Below, in pieces: positions 1-8,880 of a DNA stretch of 64,000 bases; the stretch's first letter is position 1, and each line of letters begins with the position of its first letter. This stretch comes from Hufsiella ginkgonis (GTDB taxonomy: Bacteria; Bacteroidota; Bacteroidia; Sphingobacteriales; Sphingobacteriaceae). The translations under genes and the position numbers were made by a program. The stretch lies in contig NZ_WVHS01000003.1 in NCBI RefSeq assembly GCF_009834915.1, forward strand, positions 839,988 to 903,987, in the 5' to 3' direction. The notes below the pieces were generated by a model. It had not been told where the DNA came from and ran no database searches. It was given only the letters and a program-made list of their open reading frames with translations.

Positions 1-1890
1 CGTAAAGGCGCCGGGTTTACCGAGAAGGACGGATGGAACCTGCTGGCAAGTAACGATGAGTGGGTAGGCCCGGTACAAGCCGAAGTGGGGCCCGATGGAA
101 ACGTTTGGGTGGCAGACTGGTATAACTATATCATCCAGCATAATCCTACGCCCGGCCCGAACGTAAGCCAGGGCAAGCAGTTTAAAACCGGGCAGGGCAA
201 CGCGTACGAAACGCCGATGCGCGACATCCAGTACGGCAGGATCTACCGCATCGTTTACAAAAACGGGAAGAGTTTTACACCCGTTAAACTTTCGAAGAAC
301 GATTTACAGGGGCTTATCAATGCGCTTAAAAGCGACAATATGTTCTGGCGCATGACCGCGCAGCGGCTATTGGTAGAAGCCAAAAATCCGGCCGCACCCG
401 CTGAACTGTATAAAATCATTAATAACCGGTCGGTTGATGAAATCGGCCTTAACGGAGCGGCTGTCAACGCGTTATGGACGCTCAGCGGGTTAAAAGCTTT
501 CACTGCGCCCGCAGCGGTACAAGTGGCCACCCAGGCGTTGTCTCACCCGGCGGCAGGCGTGCGCCGCGCAGCCGCGGAAGTATTGCCAAAAACACAGGCA
601 ACCGCGGCAGCCATCCTGCGTGCCGGCCTATTGACCGATAAAGACCTGAACGTGCGTATGCATGCCATGGTGGTGCTGGCCGGCCTTCCGGCATCGGCAG
701 CCACGGGCGAGGCATTGTATAAAGCAAGTGCCGATCCGCAGAACGCCGGCGATGAATGGATCGCCAAAGCCCTGCTTGCGGCGGCAGCCAACAACAGGGC
801 AGGTTTTATCGCAGCCCTGCCGATGGAACTGCAGATGACCGACCTGTCGTCGCTCCAGGCATTGACGCTGCCTCAGCGCGTGCTGAAAGCGCTTACCTCC
901 GAAACATATAGCTACATGATCCTGCCGGCCGATGCGCCCGCAAGCCGGGTGATCACGCCGTTCCCCATCGATGTCCGTTCGAAAGAACTGACCATTCGTA
1001 CAACCGTTGGTCCGCGTGGTTTTGGCGGGCGCAACGGAGGTCAGCAGCAACAGCAGCCCACGGCAAGCGGCCCGGTACGGGGCTTTATTATCGGGCAGGG
1101 AGGCGCTTTAAACGGCTTCGGGCTGTACCTGCAGGATGGAAAGGTGAACTTCGTGGTTAAACAAAACGGGAAAACCTACAGGGCTGTAACCACCGATCCA
1201 TTGCCCGACCGGTTCGCCCTGCAGGCACGCCTGGCGACGGATGGCACCATGAGCGTACTTGTTGACCAGCAGCCGGCAGCCTCGGCTAAGGCTCCCTCGG
1301 GATTTGTGAGCGCGCTGCCCGGCCTGGTACGGTTCGGTGCGGATAAGCCTGTCGCGGCGGCCGATAAAATGGGCACCTATCCCGGCAGCTTTGATTTTAC
1401 CGGTACGGCACAAGATCTTTCTATTAACCTTACCTCCAAGCTAACGCATGCAGGGCACACCATGAAGCCCTCGGCGCCTGCCAGGGTAGTGCCCGCCGCG
1501 CCGAAAGGCAAAACACTGGTACTGGAGATCAATACCGTGCCGGAGGCGATGAAGTTCGATACCAAGCTGTTCATGGTAAAAGCGGGGCAGAAGGTGATCA
1601 TCAACTTTAACAACAACGATTCGCAGCTGCATAACCTGGTGATCGGTAAGCCCGGTTCGCTGAACAAGATCGGGATGGCAGCAAACGCACTCGCCGCCGA
1701 CCCGAAAGGGCTGGAAAAAGGGTATGTACCGGATATCGCCGAAGTGATCGAATCTACGCCCCTGCTAAAGGGAGACGCAAACTTTACCCTCGAATTTACT
1801 GCTCCCGCCAGGCCCGGCGACTACCCGTTTATGTGCACTTTCCCCGGGCATTGGATGATGATGAACGGGATCATGCGGGTACAGCCTTAG
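1..1890 (+). CDS. C-terminal part of a large periplasmic sugar-dehydrogenase-type protein with HEAT repeats and a cupredoxin domain (5'-truncated by the window)
   Basis: The reading frame is open from base 1, so the gene begins left of the window; 629 residues are visible. The first part (VGPDGNVWVADWYNY) reads like the last blades of a beta-propeller of the PVC-type membrane-bound dehydrogenase group. Residues of about 90-290 are alanine- and leucine-rich HEAT-like helices. Residues of about 310-470 form a beta-rich LamG-like stretch. The last 130 residues are a cupredoxin with type 1 copper ligands at H544, C612, H617 and M621, in azurin-like C-x4-H-x3-M spacing. Members of this group are thought to oxidise sugars and pass electrons on. 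The sugar epimerase and Gfo/Idh genes that follow on the same strand support a role in sugar oxidation. The substrate cannot be read from the sequence. Confidence 0.8.
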   Translation, partial: RKGAGFTEKDGWNLLASNDEWVGPVQAEVGPDGNVWVADWYNYIIQHNPTPGPNVSQGKQFKTGQGNAYETPMRDIQYGRIYRIVYKNGKSFTPVKLSKNDLQGLINALKSDNMFWRMTAQRLLVEAKNPAAPAELYKIINNRSVDEIGLNGAAVNALWTLSGLKAFTAPAAVQVATQALSHPAAGVRRAAAEVLPKTQATAAAILRAGLLTDKDLNVRMHAMVVLAGLPASAATGEALYKASADPQNAGDEWIAKALLAAAANNRAGFIAALPMELQMTDLSSLQALTLPQRVLKALTSETYSYMILPADAPASRVITPFPIDVRSKELTIRTTVGPRGFGGRNGGQQQQQPTASGPVRGFIIGQGGALNGFGLYLQDGKVNFVVKQNGKTYRAVTTDPLPDRFALQARLATDGTMSVLVDQQPAASAKAPSGFVSALPGLVRFGADKPVAAADKMGTYPGSFDFTGTAQDLSINLTSKLTHAGHTMKPSAPARVVPAAPKGKTLVLEINTVPEAMKFDTKLFMVKAGQKVIINFNNNDSQLHNLVIGKPGSLNKIGMAANALAADPKGLEKGYVPDIAEVIESTPLLKGDANFTLEFTAPARPGDYPFMCTFPGHWMMMNGIMRVQP

Positions 1891-1904
1891 CCGACAGTGA
1901 TGAT

Positions 1905-2768
1905 ATGAGCCTCAACATTAAATTCGGCGTAAGTACCTGGTTATGGACCTCGCCATTTTCAACCGATACCATCTCCCTGTTCGGGAAGATCAGGCAAATG
2001 GGCTTCGAATGCGTGGAAATCCCTGTAGAAGACCCGGACCTCATCAACCTGGATATAGTAAAAGAAGCGTTAACCGAATTCGACCTGCGCCCGGTGATCT
2101 GCGGTGCCTTTGGCCCCACGCGCGACCTTACCCATGACGATCCTGCCTTTCACCAGGTAAGCTTCGATTACATTAACCGCTGCCTGGATATCTGCTCGGC
2201 ACTGGGCGCCGGGTTTCTTGCCGGCCCGATGTATTCGGCGGTGGGCAAGGCCCGCCTGGTTTCGCCTGAGCTGAAGAAAACAGAGTGGGACAGGGCCGTG
2301 CACAATCTCCGCAAGGTATGTCACAGCGCGCAGGAACGCGGGCTGCAGATCGCCCTCGAGCCCCTCAACCGGTTTGAATCAGACCTGGTCAACACTGCCG
2401 CCGATGCCCTTAAACTCGTTGCCGACATCGGTCACCCGGCCGCGAAAGTGATGCTCGACGGCTTCCACATGAATATAGAAGAGCCTGATATAGAGCGTGC
2501 TATTACCAGTTGTGGTGATCAGTTACTTCACGTACAGGTGTCTGAAAATTACCGTGGAACGCCGGGAACCGGGCAAACACGCTGGGAGGCGTTTTATCGC
2601 GGGCTTTCGGCCATCGGTTACCAGGGCGTAGTATCCATCGAAAGCTTTACGCCGGAAGTAAAAGAGCTGGCCGGCGCTGTGTGCATCTGGAAGCCGCTGG
2701 CCGAAAGCCAGGACCGCTTTGCCGGCGACGGGCTGACATTCCTTCGCCGATGGGCAGAAGGCATTTAA
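1905..2768 (+). CDS. Sugar phosphate isomerase/epimerase family protein (TIM barrel, AP endonuclease family 2 fold)
   Basis: The protein has 287 residues from the ATG at 1905, 14 bases after the previous stop. The frame is open further upstream (to 1833) but that part overlaps the preceding gene. The xylose-isomerase-like TIM-barrel pattern is clear: FGVSTWLWT at the start, the metal-ligand strands IALEPLNRF and VMLDGFHMNIE, HVQVSEN, and VVSIESF near the end. This matches the D-tagatose/D-psicose 3-epimerase group, in which two Glu, one Asp and one His bind a divalent metal. It has no signal peptide and should be cytoplasmic. Next to dehydrogenase and Gfo/Idh genes it probably epimerises or lyses an oxidised sugar. 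The exact substrate is unknown. Confidence 0.85.
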   Translation: MSLNIKFGVSTWLWTSPFSTDTISLFGKIRQMGFECVEIPVEDPDLINLDIVKEALTEFDLRPVICGAFGPTRDLTHDDPAFHQVSFDYINRCLDICSALGAGFLAGPMYSAVGKARLVSPELKKTEWDRAVHNLRKVCHSAQERGLQIALEPLNRFESDLVNTAADALKLVADIGHPAAKVMLDGFHMNIEEPDIERAITSCGDQLLHVQVSENYRGTPGTGQTRWEAFYRGLSAIGYQGVVSIESFTPEVKELAGAVCIWKPLAESQDRFAGDGLTFLRRWAEGI

Positions 2769-2799
2769 AAGAGACAGTAATAACCAATTAACACATATT

Positions 2800-3912
2800 A
2801 TGAGTCAACCCAAGTTTAATATCGCCATCGTTGGCCTCGGCTTCGGAGCCGAATTCATCCCGATCTACCAGCAGCATCCCAATGCCAACATGCTGGCCAT
2901 CTGCCAGCGGAACGAACAGAAACTGAATGAAGTAGGCGACGCCTTCGGGATCCCGCGCAGGTATACCTCTTTCGGGGAGCTGCTGCAGGACCCTGATATC
3001 GATGCGGTACACATCAATACCCCTATTCAAAACCATGCGGAGCAGTCGCTGGCCGCCTTGCGCGCCGGTAAACATGTAGCCTGTACCGTACCGATGGCCA
3101 CCACCGTAGAAGAATGCCGCCAGATCGTAGAAACCGTAAAAGAGACGGGTCTTACGTACATGATGATGGAAACGGTCGTTTACAGTCGCGAATTCCTTTT
3201 TGTAAAGGAGCTCTATGACAATGGCGAGCTGGGCAAAGTGCAATTCCTGCGTGCATCCCATCAGCAGGAAATGGCCGGCTGGCCGGGATATTGGGAAGGG
3301 CTGCCGCCGATGCATTACGCTACCCATTGCGTAGGACCGGTGTTGGCGCTTACAGGCGCACAGGCCGGGTATGTGTCCTGCTTCGGTTCGGGCCGCATCG
3401 ACGAGCACCTGATCCCAAAATACGGCTCGCCGTTCGCCATCGAAAGTTGTCACATCAAGTTTCTCGATTCCGACCTTGCGGCGGAAGTAACGCGCTCGCT
3501 GTTCAACACGGCCCGTCAATACCGGGAAAGCTTTGATGTGTACGGCTCAAAGAAATCGTTCGAGTGGACACAGATCGAGCATGAAGACAGCGTGGTCCAT
3601 ACGGGCGAATCCCCGGAAAGGGTAAAGATCCCCGATTACGGCCACCTGCTGCCCCAGGAGATCCGGCATTTTACCACTGGCGGAGTGTACGATTCGAACG
3701 ACAACCAGCACTTGTCATTTATCCAGGGATCGGGGCATGGCGGCTCGCATCCGCACCTGGCCAACGAGTTCCTGAACGCACTTGTTAATTCGCGTCAGCC
3801 TTACCCGAATGCGGTAGAGTCGGCCAACATTACGTGCGTGGGGATCCTCGCGCACGAATCGGCGATGAAAGGAGGGGAGCTGGTTAAGCTGCCGGATTTT
3901 ACGTTGAAATAG
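2800..3912 (+). CDS. Gfo/Idh/MocA family oxidoreductase lacking the usual EKP lysine
   Basis: The protein has 370 residues with an N-terminal Rossmann fold (AIVGLGFGAEF near residue 10) and the alpha/beta C-terminal domain typical of the family, which oxidises or reduces sugars and cyclitols with NAD(P). The motif that is normally EKP, whose Lys acts in catalysis, reads T96-V97-P98 here (KHVACTVPMAT). The enzyme may therefore use another residue or have a different chemistry. No signal peptide is seen, so it is cytoplasmic. It follows the epimerase by 31 bases on the same strand, so co-transcription is likely. A hairpin at 3937-3978 could end this transcript. Confidence 0.87.
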   Translation: MSQPKFNIAIVGLGFGAEFIPIYQQHPNANMLAICQRNEQKLNEVGDAFGIPRRYTSFGELLQDPDIDAVHINTPIQNHAEQSLAALRAGKHVACTVPMATTVEECRQIVETVKETGLTYMMMETVVYSREFLFVKELYDNGELGKVQFLRASHQQEMAGWPGYWEGLPPMHYATHCVGPVLALTGAQAGYVSCFGSGRIDEHLIPKYGSPFAIESCHIKFLDSDLAAEVTRSLFNTARQYRESFDVYGSKKSFEWTQIEHEDSVVHTGESPERVKIPDYGHLLPQEIRHFTTGGVYDSNDNQHLSFIQGSGHGGSHPHLANEFLNALVNSRQPYPNAVESANITCVGILAHESAMKGGELVKLPDFTLK

Positions 3913-3936
3913 GGGATAACTTGAAGAAAATCAACT

Positions 3937-3978
3937 AAAACCACCCGGGCGGTTCCTGTGATCGGCCGGTTGGTTTTT
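3937..3978 (+). terminator. Probable rho-independent terminator after the Gfo/Idh gene
   Basis: The arms 3937-3948 and 3966-3977 pair over 12 positions with one mismatch around a 17-base loop. The 3' arm runs straight into a short T stretch (3974-3978). It lies 25 bases after the stop of the preceding gene. The rest of the 3913-4276 gap (about 300 bases, AT-richer than its surroundings) shows no convincing gene; it must hold the promoter of the rhamnosidase gene. Confidence 0.5.
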
Positions 3979-4276
3979 GTAGTAATTGACTTTTTAAGAA
4001 AAAGGCGCAAAGACCGCAGGAACTTGCTGGATGGTATCTCTTATGAGCTAAAATGCATAGCATTGCTAAATCGTTTTACTATCTCGTACAGCGTGTTCAT
4101 GCCGGTTAATGAGTTGCTATTTATACAACTGCTAATCAGCGTATAATGTGATAGTTCTTAATAGATTATTTAAGTGTTGGTCATTGGTGATTTAGGGCAT
4201 CGCCTTTATGTCCCCCTAAAAATCGGGACGCCCTGCTTGTGGAGATCACTAGGAAAATAACCATGAAACACTTAAC

Positions 4277-6067
4277 TTGAGTGCGCAGTGCCGGCGGGAA
4301 ATAATTAAGACAGCAGATTTGAACATCGATCACTTTATTAACCGGGTAGGCCGGTCGGGTTTTATCTGCCTGTTGATAACGATGGGGTTACAAGGACGTG
4401 CGCAGCCAGGCCGGGCGGATGACCAATTGACGCGCAAACTTATCACCCCTGTTCGCATCGTATGGAAGTCTGACCAGGGGAAGATCGCCAACGCTGAACG
4501 GCTACTGCAACCCGGTAACGGCCAGGCCGACCTGGGCAACCGGAACCTCTGCGTAATGCAAAGCACACGCGAAGGGAATCCGGGCATCCTCCTGGATTTC
4601 GGGAAAGAGCTGCATGGCGGTATCCAGGTGGTAACGGGTTTATGGAAGGGCAACCAACCGGTGCGCGTTCGGATCCGTTTGGGGGAGTCGGTAAGCGAAG
4701 CCATGTCGGAGATCGATACCGTGAAGGGTGCTACTAACGACCACGCCATGCGCGACTTTGAAACAAAGTTGCCCTGGCTTGGCAGGTTCGAGACCGGGAA
4801 TTCAGGGTTCCGTTTTCTGCGCATCGATGTGCTCGACGGTGATGTTACCCTGCTCCTGAAAGAAGTGAGCGCCATTTCTATCTATCGCGATATCCCTTAC
4901 CTGGGCTCCTTCCGATGCAGCGATACCCTGCTGAATAAGATCTGGCAAACCGGCGCGTACACGGTGCACCAGAATATGCAGGAGTTTTTATGGGATGGCA
5001 TAAAGCGTGACCGCCTGGTTTGGGTGGGCGACATGCATCCCGAGGTAGCTGCTATCCACGCCGTATTCGGCCATAACGGCGTGGTGAACAAAAGCCTCGA
5101 TCTTTCCAGGGACATCACACCGATTCCGGGCTGGATGAATGGCATCAGCGCTTATTCGATGTGGTGGATCCTGATCCAGCGAGACCTCTACCTGTACCAG
5201 GGTGATAAGGTTTATCTCGCCGCACAAAAAACATACCTGGCAAAACTTGCTGCTCACCTCGCGGGAAAGATAGATGCCAATGGCGCCGAAATACTCGATG
5301 GCAACCGTTTCCTCGATTGGCCCAGCAGCGAAGACCCCAAAGCGGTACATGCCGGTTTGCAGGCACTGATGGTACTTTCGTTATCCGCCGCGGCGGAATT
5401 GCTGACGACGCTGGAGGACCAGGCGGCCGCCCGGATATGCACCGAGGCGGTGACAAGACTAAAGAAAAATGTGCCTCCTGTAAATGATTCGAAACAGGCC
5501 GCAGCTTTGCTTTCACTTTCAGGCCTCATCCCGGCTGGGGAAGGCGACCGCGTGATCTCTGCAGGCGGAGCAGCCAATTTTTCGACTTTTTACGGCTACT
5601 ATATGCTGCAGGCGATGGCGAAAAAGGGGAACTATACCGGCGCATTGCAGAATATCCGTGAATACTGGGGTGGGATGATCAAGCTTGGCGCTACTAGTTT
5701 TTGGGAAGATTTTAACCTCGCCTGGATTCCCGGTGCGGCGGGCATCGATGCGCCGGTACCCGCGGGAATGAAAGATATCCACGGCGACTTTGGCGCCTGG
5801 TGCTATAAAGGTTTTCGCCATAGCTTATGTCACGGCTGGGCATCTGGACCAACCCCCTGGCTAACCGAGCATGTGCTGGGGATCAAGGTGATTGCCGCCG
5901 GATGCTCGGTGATCCGAATCGAGCCGCACCTTGGCGATCTGGCGTTTGCGGAAGGTTTCTTTCCCACGCCCCACGGGTTGCTAAAGGTAAAGCACCGGAA
6001 ACTGGGCAACGGTAAAATAGAATCCGTCATCCGGGCGCCCAAAGGCGTAAAGATTATCCGGGGCTAA
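4277..6067 (+). CDS. Alpha-L-rhamnosidase, glycoside hydrolase family 78
   Basis: The C-terminal two thirds is an (alpha/alpha)6 barrel of GH78: the block FLWDGIKRDRLVWVGDMHPE includes D240, the expected acid, and GATSFWEDF includes E477, the expected second carboxylate. SLCHGWASGPTPWL and a beta-sandwich tail follow. These enzymes release terminal L-rhamnose from glycosides and polysaccharides. A hydrophobic stretch (FICLLITMGLQG) ending GRAQ at about residue 43 looks like a signal peptide, implying export. No ATG precedes it in frame: the frame opens with TTG at 4277, and the first in-frame ATG (4382) would cut the hydrophobic core. The start is therefore uncertain. At 596 residues it is shorter than many multidomain GH78 enzymes. 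Confidence 0.85.
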   Translation: MSAQCRREIIKTADLNIDHFINRVGRSGFICLLITMGLQGRAQPGRADDQLTRKLITPVRIVWKSDQGKIANAERLLQPGNGQADLGNRNLCVMQSTREGNPGILLDFGKELHGGIQVVTGLWKGNQPVRVRIRLGESVSEAMSEIDTVKGATNDHAMRDFETKLPWLGRFETGNSGFRFLRIDVLDGDVTLLLKEVSAISIYRDIPYLGSFRCSDTLLNKIWQTGAYTVHQNMQEFLWDGIKRDRLVWVGDMHPEVAAIHAVFGHNGVVNKSLDLSRDITPIPGWMNGISAYSMWWILIQRDLYLYQGDKVYLAAQKTYLAKLAAHLAGKIDANGAEILDGNRFLDWPSSEDPKAVHAGLQALMVLSLSAAAELLTTLEDQAAARICTEAVTRLKKNVPPVNDSKQAAALLSLSGLIPAGEGDRVISAGGAANFSTFYGYYMLQAMAKKGNYTGALQNIREYWGGMIKLGATSFWEDFNLAWIPGAAGIDAPVPAGMKDIHGDFGAWCYKGFRHSLCHGWASGPTPWLTEHVLGIKVIAAGCSVIRIEPHLGDLAFAEGFFPTPHGLLKVKHRKLGNGKIESVIRAPKGVKIIRG

Positions 6068-6122
6068 AGCTTAAAGTTCCGGATCCTAAGTTTATATTCG
6101 ATCATTACTAGCCAATTGATAC

Positions 6123-8786
6123 ATGTTTCGTTGCTGTGCCGTCTTCCTGTTCCTGGCTAACACCGCACTGGCCGCTGTGGCTGCAGATTTCGTGGTAACC
6201 ACCAACGCTGCCGCCGGGGCGGGTTCTCTGCGCGAAGCGTTGACCAATGCCGCCAATAACGGCTCGGCCACTGAAGACCGCATCTTATTCAACCTCCCGG
6301 GAAATACCGTAGACGATCGAACGATCCTGGTAAACAGCCTGTTACCGGAACTCTCTTCAAACCTGGTGATCGACGGAACGTCGCAGCCCGGCAGCCCCAT
6401 CGGCGATACAAACGCCAAAGTGATGATCAAGAGCCTGCACGATACCGGAAATACGATGGCCATTTTTAAAGGAACGGGTATCACCGGCCTCGGGATCTAC
6501 GGTTTGTTTTTTAACGATGAAAACGACCCCGGCGGTTACCTGCCCGACCATAGCGTAAAATCAGGTATAGAGCTGCACGATTGCGAACGCATCACGATCG
6601 GGAAGAAGAACGCCGGCAACATTTTTAACGGGTATAACCTTTTTAGCCTTTATATAGACAATGGCCGCGAGATCCATGTATCTGCCAACGGTTTCGGTAC
6701 CGGTGCGGTGGCGGGCAGCTACGTGTCCACAGGCTTTATTTTTATCAACAAGATCTACAACCTCTACTTCGGTGGTACCGGCGAAGGCAATGTGGTGCTC
6801 ACCAACGTGGAGATCGTACTCTTTGCCGGGGCAGAAAAATCGGTCATCCGCGTAGCGGACAATAATTTCGGCACCGGCGCCGATGAGCAAAAGATAGCTG
6901 CCGCCCGGGTTTCTACCGGCTTTTTTGCGGTGCGAAGCGCAAACGGCAATAATCCAAAGCCGGTTACCGACCTGGTGCTGCACAATAACGTGTTTGCATA
7001 CCGGTGTTTTCTTTCCTACCTGGCGGGAAATATCGCGGTGCATGGGAATTACTTCGCTACCAGTCGTTCGTTGAGCACCAACCTCGGCTTTACTTCCGTA
7101 GAGATCGCCGATCGTAGGCTGCTGGATGCGGGCGACCTGGATGCCGATCTTTTCCTGGGCACCAATGACCCCGGCGGCAGGAATTACTTCGCGAACAGCG
7201 ACTATGGCATCCACGCGGTACGGTGCAGCCGGGTCAGGCTGGTGAACAATTCATTTACGTGCGTAACAAAGGAATACCAGTATTCGCAAAACAGGCTGCC
7301 TATGCCGGCGATAGCGCTCACCGGCGCCACCGCCTCCAGCCTGAAAGGCGTGGCTACGCCCGGTACCCTGGTAGAGATCTTCCTGTGCGATCACTGCAGC
7401 TGCTCTGCGCAAACCCTGGTGGGCAGCGTAACGGCATCGCCGGACGGCAACTGGGAGTTTCCCAAATCCGTTCCCTATACTTCGCAGCTGATCGCCATCG
7501 GCAGCCTGGGAGATCAATCATCGGGTTTTACCAAACCTTTTATGAACAGTGTCAACGTAAAGATCACGGCATCAACTTGCGGGAAAGGAGGCGCCATTTG
7601 GGGCGTCGACCTTCAAAATGCCCCAATCTTTAAATGGGTGGATGTAAATGGTAACACGGTGGGCACCTCCAGCGACCTGCGTAACGTGTCGCCGGGAAAG
7701 TACAAGCTGGTTGTTGGCGAATACTGCGCTTTCGAAAGCGAATATTTCGAGGTGAAAGATGAGCCGCCTGCATTTCCAATTTACCCGGAAATGGTTACGC
7801 CACCGCAATGCGGCCGGGATAACGGCGCCATCGAGGTGCTGATCACACCGAACGGGGTACAGCCAAGCACCATCCGGTGGGAAAACGCGGCGGGCGTGAC
7901 CATCGGCAGCAGCCCGAAAATGAAAGACCTGCCGGCGGGTGAATATGCCCTGTACCTGGGCGATGCAAACGGCTGCGAAGTCTTTATAAAAAAATACACG
8001 CTGGTGCAGACCGCGCCGCTCCAGGTAGTTAACAACCAGCTGCTGGTAACCCCGGACGAGTGCGGACAGGGCAAGGGTGGTGTGAGCGGACTTTCCGTTA
8101 CCGGCGGAACAGCCCCTTTTTCTTATGCCTGGAAAGACGCGCTGGGTGGTATTGCAGGCACGTCGCCGCAGCTCACCAATGCCAAAGCAGGGACGTACAC
8201 CCTGGTGGTAACCGATAATGGCGGCAGTGCGTGCGGTACCGCGCGATTCACGGTAACGATTCCCGACCGCACCTCGCCTCCCGACCCGGTGGTCCCCGAT
8301 ATCGCGGTCTGCGCACCGGGAGCCGTACAGATACGGGTTACCAATCCCTGGCCGGGGACCTATAACCTTTATACCTCGCCGGCGGCGGTAAGCCCGGTAC
8401 AGCAGAGCGCCGACGGGCTGTTCACCGTCCCGGTAACGGAAGCCGCGGATTGGTACGTGGGCTACCAACAGGGAAGCTGCGCCAGCAACCGGGTACGGGT
8501 GAGCATTACCATCGCCGACGATGCGTTAAAGCTCGCGACACTCTTCACGCCGAATGGCGACGGCATAAATGATACCTGGACCATTCATGGCATCCAGAAC
8601 TATCCACGGGCCATGTTACGCATCTACAACCGCAATGGCGAAGAGATTTTTCGTTCAAAAGGCTATGCGGCGCCTTTTACCGGGAAGATTAAAGAACGCG
8701 AGCTCCCGATGGGCGTTTATTACTACCTGCTGGACCTGGGTACTGATTGTAAGCCACTCAGCGGAAGTTTGATGCTGGTGAGATGA
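6123..8786 (+). CDS. Secreted beta-helix/SprB-repeat protein with gliding-motility-associated C-terminal (type IX sorting) domain
   Basis: The protein has 887 residues and a signal peptide (MFRCCAVFLFLANTALA). Residues of about 20-400 show the regular beta-strand and Asn/Gly turn pattern of a right-handed parallel beta-helix, starting with the GSLREALTNA block typical of polymorphic-outer-membrane and pectate-lyase-like domains. Several Ig-like SprB-type repeats follow (GGTAPFSYAWKDALGG and related blocks). The last 85 residues are a CHU_C-type sorting domain with FTPNGDGINDTW, YNRNGEEIF and MGVYYYLLD. Known proteins with this end are secreted by the type IX system and stay on the cell surface. 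A carbohydrate-binding or adhesin role is plausible beside the rhamnosidase, but no catalytic residues are recognised. Confidence 0.85.
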   Translation: MFRCCAVFLFLANTALAAVAADFVVTTNAAAGAGSLREALTNAANNGSATEDRILFNLPGNTVDDRTILVNSLLPELSSNLVIDGTSQPGSPIGDTNAKVMIKSLHDTGNTMAIFKGTGITGLGIYGLFFNDENDPGGYLPDHSVKSGIELHDCERITIGKKNAGNIFNGYNLFSLYIDNGREIHVSANGFGTGAVAGSYVSTGFIFINKIYNLYFGGTGEGNVVLTNVEIVLFAGAEKSVIRVADNNFGTGADEQKIAAARVSTGFFAVRSANGNNPKPVTDLVLHNNVFAYRCFLSYLAGNIAVHGNYFATSRSLSTNLGFTSVEIADRRLLDAGDLDADLFLGTNDPGGRNYFANSDYGIHAVRCSRVRLVNNSFTCVTKEYQYSQNRLPMPAIALTGATASSLKGVATPGTLVEIFLCDHCSCSAQTLVGSVTASPDGNWEFPKSVPYTSQLIAIGSLGDQSSGFTKPFMNSVNVKITASTCGKGGAIWGVDLQNAPIFKWVDVNGNTVGTSSDLRNVSPGKYKLVVGEYCAFESEYFEVKDEPPAFPIYPEMVTPPQCGRDNGAIEVLITPNGVQPSTIRWENAAGVTIGSSPKMKDLPAGEYALYLGDANGCEVFIKKYTLVQTAPLQVVNNQLLVTPDECGQGKGGVSGLSVTGGTAPFSYAWKDALGGIAGTSPQLTNAKAGTYTLVVTDNGGSACGTARFTVTIPDRTSPPDPVVPDIAVCAPGAVQIRVTNPWPGTYNLYTSPAAVSPVQQSADGLFTVPVTEAADWYVGYQQGSCASNRVRVSITIADDALKLATLFTPNGDGINDTWTIHGIQNYPRAMLRIYNRNGEEIFRSKGYAAPFTGKIKERELPMGVYYYLLDLGTDCKPLSGSLMLVR

Positions 8787-8880
8787 GCTTGCTAAATCGA
8801 TAAATTTGACGGGCAAGTGCACTCATTTATTTGTAATTTGCCGGCACTAAGTAATTTTACAGCCTGAACTTTTTACTAAC

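Noticed and set aside
3958-4146. 62-codon plus-strand frame after the Gfo/Idh gene
   Set aside because: It starts inside the terminator hairpin, has poor protein composition and no recognisable motif; treated as non-coding.
7572-8468. 298-codon minus-strand frame inside the secreted beta-helix gene
   Set aside because: Arg/Gly-rich shadow of a high-GC gene; no motif, and the plus-strand protein is clearly real.
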